This document shows, piece by piece, positions 58,418-64,000 of a stretch of DNA of 64,000 nt; position 1 is the stretch's first letter, and every line of letters starts with the position of its first letter. The stretch spans positions 790,796 to 854,795 of the forward strand of contig CP053450.1 of assembly GCA_013285505.1 (NCBI GenBank), in the 5' to 3' direction. The notes beneath the pieces are model-generated. The model saw nothing but the letters and a program-made list of their open reading frames with translations, had not been told where the DNA came from and made no database searches. The position numbers and the translations under genes were made by a program. This stretch comes from Planctomycetota bacterium. GTDB taxonomy: Bacteria > Planctomycetota > Phycisphaerae > Phycisphaerales > UBA1924.

Positions 58418-60463
58418 ATGGCTCGCAGATATGGTGCGTGGAGTCGTTCGCTGGTGGCGTTGGTGGGCGGGGCACTGCTCGGGTTGGCCGGTTCGGCGGT
58501 GGCGCAGGACGCGGACCAGAATGCGGAGGAGCGGCCGGAGCCAACTCGATCGAGTCTGGCGGGCCCGACTTTCGACACGGCGTTCCGAGCACCGAACGGC
58601 TTTCAGGGCACTCATATCTTCGCGCCGCTTGCCTGGCCCCAGGCCAATCGGGTCCGGCTGGGCTCGGGTGCGCCCGGGGTGGACTACTGGCAGCAGAAGG
58701 TGGACTACTCGATCGACGCGACGCTGCACGCCGCGGAGCGTGCGGTCAGCGGCCGCGCGACGGTGACCTACCACAACAACTCGCCGGACACGCTCGATTA
58801 CGTCTGGCTGCACCTCGAGCAGAACCTGTTCCGGGAGGACTCGGTCGGGGCGCTGAGCAAGGAGCCGGGCAGCCGGTTCGGCTACCGCGAGGGGTTCGAG
58901 GGCGGGTACGAGATCTCGTCGCTGACCAGCGACGGGCGGGACCTGGAGATGGCGGTCTACGACACGCTCGGGCGGATCGATCTGGACGATCCGATCGAGC
59001 CGGGCGAGACGTTCACCTTTGAGATCGCGTGGAGCTTCAACATCCCGCCGTTCGGTGCCGACCGGATGGCGGTGGAGGATGTCGAGCAGGGGGCGGTGTT
59101 CCAGCTTGCGCAGTGGTTCCCGGCGGTTGTGATGTACGACGACATCGACGGATGGAACACGCTGGGCTATCTCGGGCAGGGTGAGTTCTACACCAACTTC
59201 GGCGACTACGACGTGCGGATCACCGCGCCGCGGTCGCACATCGTGGTATCGGGCGGGCTGCTGCAGAACGCCTCGGACGTGCTGACCGACGAGGCGAAGG
59301 CACGCTACGAGCGTGCGCGGCGTTCGGGCGAGACGGTGACGATCCGCTCGGCCGACGAGGTGGGGGACCCGGCGAGCTGGCCCGCGGGCGACGGCCCTCT
59401 GACCTGGGAGTTTCGGGCGGAGAACATGCGGACGTTCGCGTGGGCGTCGAGCGACGCTTTTCTCTGGGACGCGGCGAACTTGGAGATCTCCGACCGGGGC
59501 ACGGTGCACGACGGCAACGTCCTGGTGCAGGCGGCGTACCCCAAGGAGGGCATCGAGCACTGGCAGAACGCGGTGGCGATGGCGCAGCACTCGGTGGAGT
59601 TCAACAGCCGGCAGTGGCACCCCTACCCGTACCCGGTCGCGGTCAATGTGAACGGGCGCGTGGGCGGGATGGAGTATCCGGGCATCGTGTTCTGCCGTGC
59701 GCGGCGGAGCGAGCGGAGCCTGTACGGCGTGACCGACCACGAGTTCGGGCACAACTGGTTCCCGATGATGGTCAACACCGACGAGCGGCGGTACGCGTGG
59801 ATGGATGAGGGTTTCAACACGTTCATCAATATCTACACCAAGGCGGACTACTTCGGAGAGTCCGACGACAACGGCCGGGGCTCGCCCGGAAGGATGGTTT
59901 CGCGGCAGTCGGCCGACAACCAGCAGCCGATCATGAGCTACCCGGACCAGATCTGGCGGGGTCGGCTGGGGTATCTGGCCTACGGCAAGCCCGCGGCCGC
60001 GCTGTGGCAGCTGCGGGAGAACGTCCTCGGACCCGAGCGGTTCGACAGGGCGTTCCGTGAGTACATCGACCGGTGGGCGTTCAAGCACCCGCAGCCGGCC
60101 GACTTCTTCCGCACGATGGAGGACGTCGCGGGCGCCGATCTGGCCTGGTTCTGGCGGGGCTGGTTCTACTCGACGGCCGAGCTCGATCAGGCGATCGTGG
60201 AAGTCGAGGAGAACGAGGACGGCGATTGGGTCTATCTCGACCTGGAGAACCGGCGCGAGATGGTGATGCCGGTGGAGTTCGAGGTGGAGTACGACGACGG
60301 CTCGACCGACTTCCGCGCGCTGCCGGTGGAGGTCTGGGCGACGACCAACGCGTGGACCGCCGGATGGAATCCGAAGGGGCGGCGTGTGGTTCGGGTGACG
60401 CTTGATCCCAATGGCGTGCTGCCGGACTTTGATGAGAGCAACGACGAGTGGGTGGCGGAGTAG
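58418..60463 (+). CDS. Exported M1-family metallopeptidase
   Basis: 681 residues from ATG 58418 with GGAAGGAGG upstream. The signal peptide ends near GSAVAQ. N-terminal beta domain (VDYSIDATLHAAERAVSGRATVTY), then the M1 catalytic domain. That holds the exopeptidase-type loop VGGMEYPGIVF (GxMEN variant with Tyr), zinc motif DHEFGHNWFPMMV and the downstream Glu in AWMDEGFNTF (HExxH-18-E). C-terminal part LAYGKPAAALWQLRENV is typical. It ends with a beta domain. Probably a secreted aminopeptidase or endopeptidase. Intact and likely transcribed after the methyltransferase. Confidence 0.88.
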   Translation: MARRYGAWSRSLVALVGGALLGLAGSAVAQDADQNAEERPEPTRSSLAGPTFDTAFRAPNGFQGTHIFAPLAWPQANRVRLGSGAPGVDYWQQKVDYSIDATLHAAERAVSGRATVTYHNNSPDTLDYVWLHLEQNLFREDSVGALSKEPGSRFGYREGFEGGYEISSLTSDGRDLEMAVYDTLGRIDLDDPIEPGETFTFEIAWSFNIPPFGADRMAVEDVEQGAVFQLAQWFPAVVMYDDIDGWNTLGYLGQGEFYTNFGDYDVRITAPRSHIVVSGGLLQNASDVLTDEAKARYERARRSGETVTIRSADEVGDPASWPAGDGPLTWEFRAENMRTFAWASSDAFLWDAANLEISDRGTVHDGNVLVQAAYPKEGIEHWQNAVAMAQHSVEFNSRQWHPYPYPVAVNVNGRVGGMEYPGIVFCRARRSERSLYGVTDHEFGHNWFPMMVNTDERRYAWMDEGFNTFINIYTKADYFGESDDNGRGSPGRMVSRQSADNQQPIMSYPDQIWRGRLGYLAYGKPAAALWQLRENVLGPERFDRAFREYIDRWAFKHPQPADFFRTMEDVAGADLAWFWRGWFYSTAELDQAIVEVEENEDGDWVYLDLENRREMVMPVEFEVEYDDGSTDFRALPVEVWATTNAWTAGWNPKGRRVVRVTLDPNGVLPDFDESNDEWVAE

Positions 60464-60509
60464 GCGGGCCCGCCGCGCTTCAACCCCCGATCGGAAGCGG
60501 GAAGAACTC

Positions 60510-60544
60510 GCCACAGATGAACACAGATGAACACGGATAGAGAC
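60510..60544 (+). repeat. Intergenic repeat, arm A (tandem 10-mers)
   Basis: 35 bases built from the 10-mer CACAGATGAA, repeated and then degenerating to CACGGATAGA. It matches arm B (60603-60637) in inverted orientation with three mismatches. A+T-richer than the surrounding DNA and located between convergent genes. The CACAGATGAACACAGATGAA-type word is one I associate with dispersed intergenic repeats in environmental bacteria; dispersal here cannot be checked in one window. Confidence 0.8.
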
Positions 60545-60602
60545 AGGGAAGAGAAGTCCTGTCGGTCAACTCCAGACAGTCCTTCTCCCCCATAAGCGTT
60601 TC

Positions 60603-60637
60603 GTCTCTATCTGTGTCTATCTGTGTTCATCTGTGGC
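60603..60637 (-). repeat. Intergenic repeat, arm B (inverted copy)
   Basis: Inverted copy of arm A: TCTATCTGTG twice, then TTCATCTGTG. It is bracketed by AAGCGTTT (60594-60601) and AAACGCTT (from about 60641), a second inverted repeat. The pair could fold into a 35-bp stem with a 58-base loop between the M1 peptidase and pgpA ends and may terminate both transcripts. Confidence 0.8.
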
Positions 60638-60661
60638 CAAAAACGCTTTCTCGGGTTGCTT

Positions 60662-61168
60662 TCAGATCACCATGGCGGCGATGTGCAGCGCGACGATCGC
60701 GTACACCGCGGCCATCAGGTCGTCGAGCAGGATGCCCCAGCCTCCGGGGCGGCGCTCGAGCCAGTCTGCGGGGAACGGCTTGACGATGTCGAGCAGGCGG
60801 AAGGCGACGAAGGCGAAGCCGAGCGTGACCACGGCCAGGCCGAACGAGTCGGTCGTGCCCGTGGGCAGGAAGGCCAGGACAAGGGCCATGCCGGCGGTCT
60901 CGTCGGCCACGACCTCGGAGGGGTCGCTCTTGCCGAAGGTCGAGACCGCCTGATCGCCGAAGCGGACGCAGGCCCCGGAGAAGATCCCCACGATCGCGGC
61001 CATCACCAGCCCGAACAGAAGGCCGCCGCCCTGCACCCCGAAGGCGAGCAGCAGCCCGGCGAGAATGACCGGCGGCAGGGAGCCCCACGTGCCCGAGGCG
61101 GGCCGGCAGCGGCCGAGGCTGAACGTGGTCACGAGGCGGTCGGCGGTGGGGGAGAGGGGCAGGTTCAT
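60662..61168 (-). CDS. pgpA: Phosphatidylglycerophosphatase A
   Basis: 168 residues, intact. Removes phosphate from phosphatidylglycerophosphate. Seen: GTWGSLPPVILAGLLL near the N-terminus, SDPSEVVADETAGMALVLAFLP (the DP.E.V.DE.G metal site), FRLLDIVKPFPADWLERRPGG and DDLMAAVYA. Length is normal for PgpA. Its ATG overlaps the pgsA stop, so the two consecutive steps of phosphatidylglycerol synthesis are translationally coupled. Confidence 0.93.
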   Translation of the reverse strand: MNLPLSPTADRLVTTFSLGRCRPASGTWGSLPPVILAGLLLAFGVQGGGLLFGLVMAAIVGIFSGACVRFGDQAVSTFGKSDPSEVVADETAGMALVLAFLPTGTTDSFGLAVVTLGFAFVAFRLLDIVKPFPADWLERRPGGWGILLDDLMAAVYAIVALHIAAMVI

Positions 61169-61848
61169 GGCGAAGGAGACTCCGTCGGGGAAGGTGGGCG
61201 CGAGGGCTTGAAGGCCATGGCCCGCTGAATGTAGGGGATGGCGCTGGCGACCGTGACGATCAGGGTGGTCCAGGCGGTGATGTCGATGACCCAGCGGCCG
61301 GGGGTGTCGGGTTGCCACGGGGCGAACGCCAAGACCAGCAGAATCAAGGGGATCGCGATGGACTGGGCGATCATCTTCCACTTGCCCGCCCAGATCGCTG
61401 AGAAATCGCCACCCTCGCCCTCGACGAGGCCTCGGAGGCTGGTGATGAGCAGTTCGCGGCCGAGGATCAGGACGACCATCCACGGGTAGACACCCGATGC
61501 CTGGTACTTCAGCGACGGAAGTCCCTCGCTGTCAAGGGCTTGCGAGGCAAACGCCGGGCCCGCGAGGCAGACGAAGGCCCCGAGGACGAGGATCTTGTCG
61601 GCGAAGCTGTCCATGATGCGGCCGAAGCGGGAGACGCAGTTCCAGGCCCGGGCGAGCTTGCCGTCGAGCCAGTCGGTGATGGCGGCGAGGATGAAGATCG
61701 CGGTGGCGGCCAGGAGCGCGGCGTCGGAGGCGAGCGGGTCGCTCGAGACCAGCCAGACGAATACCCCGGCCAGCACGAGTCGGGCCCAGACGAGGGCGTT
61801 GGGGAGCCATGTGGGGCGGTTCGGGGTTGGGGGGAGCGGATCGGGCAC
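61165..61848 (-). CDS. pgsA: CDP-diacylglycerol-glycerol-3-phosphate 3-phosphatidyltransferase
   Basis: 227 residues from GTG 61846-61848; no better start is in frame. CDP-alcohol phosphotransferase motif complete: DWLDGKLARAWNCVSRFGRIMDSFADK reads as DxxDGxxAR(x8)G(x3)D(x3)D (positions about 55-82; shown here as the motif only). Helices include VWARLVLAGVFVWLVS and WMVVLILGRELLITSLRG, a second family hallmark. A soluble loop (SQALDSEGLPSLKYQ) is longer than usual. It forms phosphatidylglycerophosphate in the membrane, passed on to PgpA. Confidence 0.9.
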   Translation of the reverse strand: MPDPLPPTPNRPTWLPNALVWARLVLAGVFVWLVSSDPLASDAALLAATAIFILAAITDWLDGKLARAWNCVSRFGRIMDSFADKILVLGAFVCLAGPAFASQALDSEGLPSLKYQASGVYPWMVVLILGRELLITSLRGLVEGEGGDFSAIWAGKWKMIAQSIAIPLILLVLAFAPWQPDTPGRWVIDITAWTTLIVTVASAIPYIQRAMAFKPSRPPSPTESPSP

Positions 61849-62089
61849 GGTGCGGATGGTACGGCGGAGGGGGTGGGCCCGCGTGGGGGGCCTGTGTCGG
61901 GCTGATTGCGTCCGGTTCGCAACAGGGCAAAGGCGTCCGGATCGGCTGGCGGCGTGTTGAAGCAAGCTAGTGGCCGCTCTATCCTCTCGGCCTCCGAGCC
62001 GCGAGGTGTCGCGGGCTTGAGTCGGAGTTGTTCGATTGGGTTCCTGCCCCGGCGTGACGGCGTCGTGTGGCGAGCATTCGGGGCGGGTC

Positions 62090-63043
62090 GTGGAGCAGCT
62101 GACGCATCCTTTCTTGCTCTTTCTCGGTCTCGCCTTTGGCGGGGTCGGGCTGTGCCTCGCGCTGCCGCGGAAGCGGGTGAACCCGCAGGTCATTGGGGCG
62201 GTGCTGGGCGGGCTGGGGATCGGGATCGTGCTGCTGGGCATGGGCCTGAAGAACCCGGAACAGTTGCCCAACTACAACTTCTACATCTTCGGCATCATCG
62301 CGGCGGGGAGTGCCCTGCGGGTGATCACGCACCCGAGGCCGGTGTACGCGGCGCTGTACTTCATCCTGACGATTCTGGCCAGCTGCGGGCTGTATCTGAT
62401 CCTGAGCGCCGAGTTCATGGCGTTTGCGCTGGTGATCGTGTACGCCGGGGCGATCCTGATTACGTACCTGTTTGTCATCATGCTGGCGACGCAGGCCCCG
62501 AGCGAGGACCAGCTCGAGTCGCTGGCTGAGTACGACGTGGAGTCACGGTCGCCGGTGGTAGCGGCGGTGACGGGCTTCGTGCTGCTGGCGGCGCTGACGA
62601 CGATGTTCTTCAAGGGCTCGACGACGCTCGAGGCGCCGCCGGCGATTCAGCCCGACGCGCTGCTTGCCCAGATGCCCAACAAGGTGACACCCGAGAAGGT
62701 GATGCGGTCGTTGGAGCGTGAGGGCGCGGTCGTTGAGGGCGAGTCGTTCGTCGCGCTCGATCCGGAGGCGGGGACGGTTACGGTGCTGGGGCTCGAGGGC
62801 GAGCGGACGGTGGCGATCCCGGCTGATCTTGGGGTCAAGAACGTCGAGGCGGTCGGGTTTGATCTGCTCAACGAGCACCCCGGGTCGATCGAGATCGCGG
62901 GTGTGGTGCTGCTGATGGCGATGCTGGGCGCAACGGTGCTGAGCCGCAAGCAGGTCGAGTTTGAGGAAGAGGCCAAGCTCCGGCAGTCGCGGGCGCTGAG
63001 CGCCGAGGGCGGCGTGTTCGGCGACAAGGAGGTCCGCCCGTGA
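62090..63043 (+). CDS. nuoJ: NADH-quinone oxidoreductase subunit J with hydrophilic insertion
   Basis: 317 residues from GTG 62090 (a start at 62036 is also open). Proton-pumping complex I membrane subunit. Seen: FYIFGIIAAGSALRVITHPRPVYAALYF, FMAFALVIVYAGAILITYLFVIMLA (the conserved TM3 region) and, at the end, SIEIAGVVLLMAMLGATVLSRKQ. Extra features: two added hydrophobic segments at the N-terminus and about 70 hydrophilic residues (about 200-270, VTPEKVMRSLEREG ... TVTVLGLEGERTVAIP) before the last helix. nuoK overlaps its stop. A 241-base untranslated spacer precedes it. Confidence 0.88.
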   Translation: MEQLTHPFLLFLGLAFGGVGLCLALPRKRVNPQVIGAVLGGLGIGIVLLGMGLKNPEQLPNYNFYIFGIIAAGSALRVITHPRPVYAALYFILTILASCGLYLILSAEFMAFALVIVYAGAILITYLFVIMLATQAPSEDQLESLAEYDVESRSPVVAAVTGFVLLAALTTMFFKGSTTLEAPPAIQPDALLAQMPNKVTPEKVMRSLEREGAVVEGESFVALDPEAGTVTVLGLEGERTVAIPADLGVKNVEAVGFDLLNEHPGSIEIAGVVLLMAMLGATVLSRKQVEFEEEAKLRQSRALSAEGGVFGDKEVRP

Positions 63044-63420
63044 CCTTCGGCATGGCGAATCTCGTGCACACCGCGTCTTCGACGCTCGCGCAGGCCGGGT
63101 TCCCCGAGCCGATGAGCACGCCGGCGCTGGCGCACTATCTGTTCCTGTCGGCGGTGCTGTTTGTGATCGGCATGGTCGGGTTCGTGACGCGGCGGAACCT
63201 GATCATCATGTTCCTGTGCACCGAGTTGATGTTCCAGGCGGCCGGGCTGGCGCTGATCGCGTTCAGTCGGTTCCACCTGCACCACACGGGGCAGACGTTT
63301 GTGATCTTTGTGCTCACCATCGCGGCGGCGGAGGCGGCTCTGGCGCTGGCGCTCGTGGTGCTGCTGTTCAGGAAGAAGGACTCGCTGAGCGGCGAGGAAT
63401 GGCGAGAGATGCAGGGCTGA
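63040..63420 (+). CDS. nuoK: NADH-quinone oxidoreductase subunit K
   Basis: 126 residues from GTG 63040, overlapping the nuoJ stop. Three helices with the two conserved membrane Glu residues: FLCTELMFQAAGLALIAF and FVIFVLTIAAAEAALALALVV. The conserved GMVGFVTRRNLI loop is present. A 25-residue N-terminal extension precedes the usual start; MSTPALAHYL is an alternative internal start. Part of the proton channel of complex I. Confidence 0.92.
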   Translation: MTFGMANLVHTASSTLAQAGFPEPMSTPALAHYLFLSAVLFVIGMVGFVTRRNLIIMFLCTELMFQAAGLALIAFSRFHLHHTGQTFVIFVLTIAAAEAALALALVVLLFRKKDSLSGEEWREMQG

Positions 63421-63472
63421 CAGAGCCCGAAGCGCGAGCGAGGAGCCTTCTCCCGCCAACGGAACGACACAC

Positions 63473-64000
63473 GTGACCACCCTCACCAGCACCATCCCGA
63501 ACCTCCTCGCAAGCGCGTTCGCGTCGCTGGCGCAGGACGGCCACGACGCGGCCGGCCATGCCGCCGAGCAGGCCGGCCATGCCGTTTCGCACGGCATCGC
63601 CACGCCGGTCGAGGGGCCGCTGTGGATCGCGCTGATCCCGCTGCTGCCGATCGTGGGCCTGCTGCTGGCGACCTTCTCGGCGATCTTGAAGGTCAAGAGC
63701 AAGCTCCCGGCGTTCCTGACGGTCGGGTGCCTTGCGGGGGCGTTCGGTGTGGCGGTGGGGGCCTACCAGCACCTCAGCGGCATGGCGCCGGGCTCGACGA
63801 TGGTGGTGACCGCGTTTGAGTGGTTCGACCTGTCGTGGGGCAAGGGCACGGGACAGAACTTTCACGCGGACTTTGCGTTCTACATCGACACGCTGACCTG
63901 CCTGTGGATGCTGTTTGTCACGGGGCTGGCGACGCTGATCGCGCTCTATGCCAGTGAGTACATGAGCCACGATGTGGGGACTGGTTACTGCCGGTTCTTC
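63473..64000 (+). CDS. nuoL: NADH-quinone oxidoreductase subunit L (5' part; runs off the right edge)
   Basis: Open from GTG 63473 to base 64000 (176 codons). It has an unusual His/Ala-rich N-terminal stretch (DGHDAAGHAAEQAGHAVSHG), then helices PLWIALIPLLPIVGLLLATF and AFLTVGCLAGAFGVAVGAY. Next comes the NuoL hallmark FAFYIDTLTCLWMLFVTGLA followed by LIALYASEYMSHDVGTGYCRFF. This is the antiporter-like subunit of complex I. The order nuoJ-nuoK-nuoL is the canonical one. Confidence 0.88.
   Translation, partial: MTTLTSTIPNLLASAFASLAQDGHDAAGHAAEQAGHAVSHGIATPVEGPLWIALIPLLPIVGLLLATFSAILKVKSKLPAFLTVGCLAGAFGVAVGAYQHLSGMAPGSTMVVTAFEWFDLSWGKGTGQNFHADFAFYIDTLTCLWMLFVTGLATLIALYASEYMSHDVGTGYCRFF

Noticed and set aside
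60510..60637. CRISPR-like repeats
   Set aside because: Only two imperfect, inverted arms made of 10-mers with no spacers or cas genes.

Overview
The window is a high-GC chromosomal stretch (by eye about two-thirds G+C), densely coded on both strands, with no rRNA, tRNA, phage, IS element or CRISPR array that I can recognise. Gene content points to Planctomycetota, most likely class Phycisphaerae. The evidence is a pseudopilin/type II secretion-like assembly operon, a PEP-CTERM-like secreted protein, a secreted ADP-ribosylglycohydrolase ending in a dockerin-like EF-hand segment, a very long-tailed RNase E/G, and several proteins with acidic low-complexity extensions. This is inference from families and style, not from a marker-gene search.

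Layout. 1-17.2 kb: surface and envelope functions, with a GT-C-type membrane glycosyltransferase, a UbiA-type prenyl-phosphate transferase, a zinc metalloprotease, two sulfotransferases, DXR, GalE, a secreted hydrolase, a transglutaminase-like protein, NAD(P)H-hydrate dehydratase and an O-GlcNAc-transferase-like protein. 17.3-19.3 kb: a lipoprotein joining a CX5R phosphatase-like domain to a haem-binding CxxCH tail, and a threonine dehydrogenase. 19.5-27.7 kb: a nine-gene type II secretion/pseudopilus operon. 27.8-33.9 kb: RNase E/G, PTS enzyme I and Rho. 34.0-36.7 kb: FeoA, FeoB and a small membrane protein. 36.8-40.4 kb: PEP-CTERM protein, STAS protein, fructosamine kinase, PilZ/pseudo-receiver protein. 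40.6-47.0 kb: GyrB, then an operon of rarA, 5-formyl-THF cyclo-ligase and LysM-L,D-transpeptidase. 47.1-54.0 kb: PlsC, S1, a folP-trxA-oxidoreductase operon and a methionine-rich secreted protein. 54-64 kb: FtsK, a small membrane protein, a methyltransferase, an M1 peptidase, PgpA/PgsA and the start of a nuoJKL cluster.

Two observations stand out. First, rarA carries an insertion of about 150 bases that contains, in another frame, a complete 46-codon gene with a strong Shine-Dalgarno sequence. It would encode a one-helix membrane peptide with a very basic tail, and it looks like a gene nested inside rarA. Second, about 20 clearly functional genes are broken by frameshifts, and nearly all of these are repaired by restoring one missing GC dinucleotide, usually in a GCGC context. 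That uniform signature suggests a systematic sequencing artefact, possibly at a modified motif, rather than gene decay. Frameshifted genes are annotated below as single genes.

Functionally, the left half looks like a cell-surface programme (glycan building, sulfation, secretion). The right half is housekeeping: topology, segregation, translation, folate, phospholipid and respiration.
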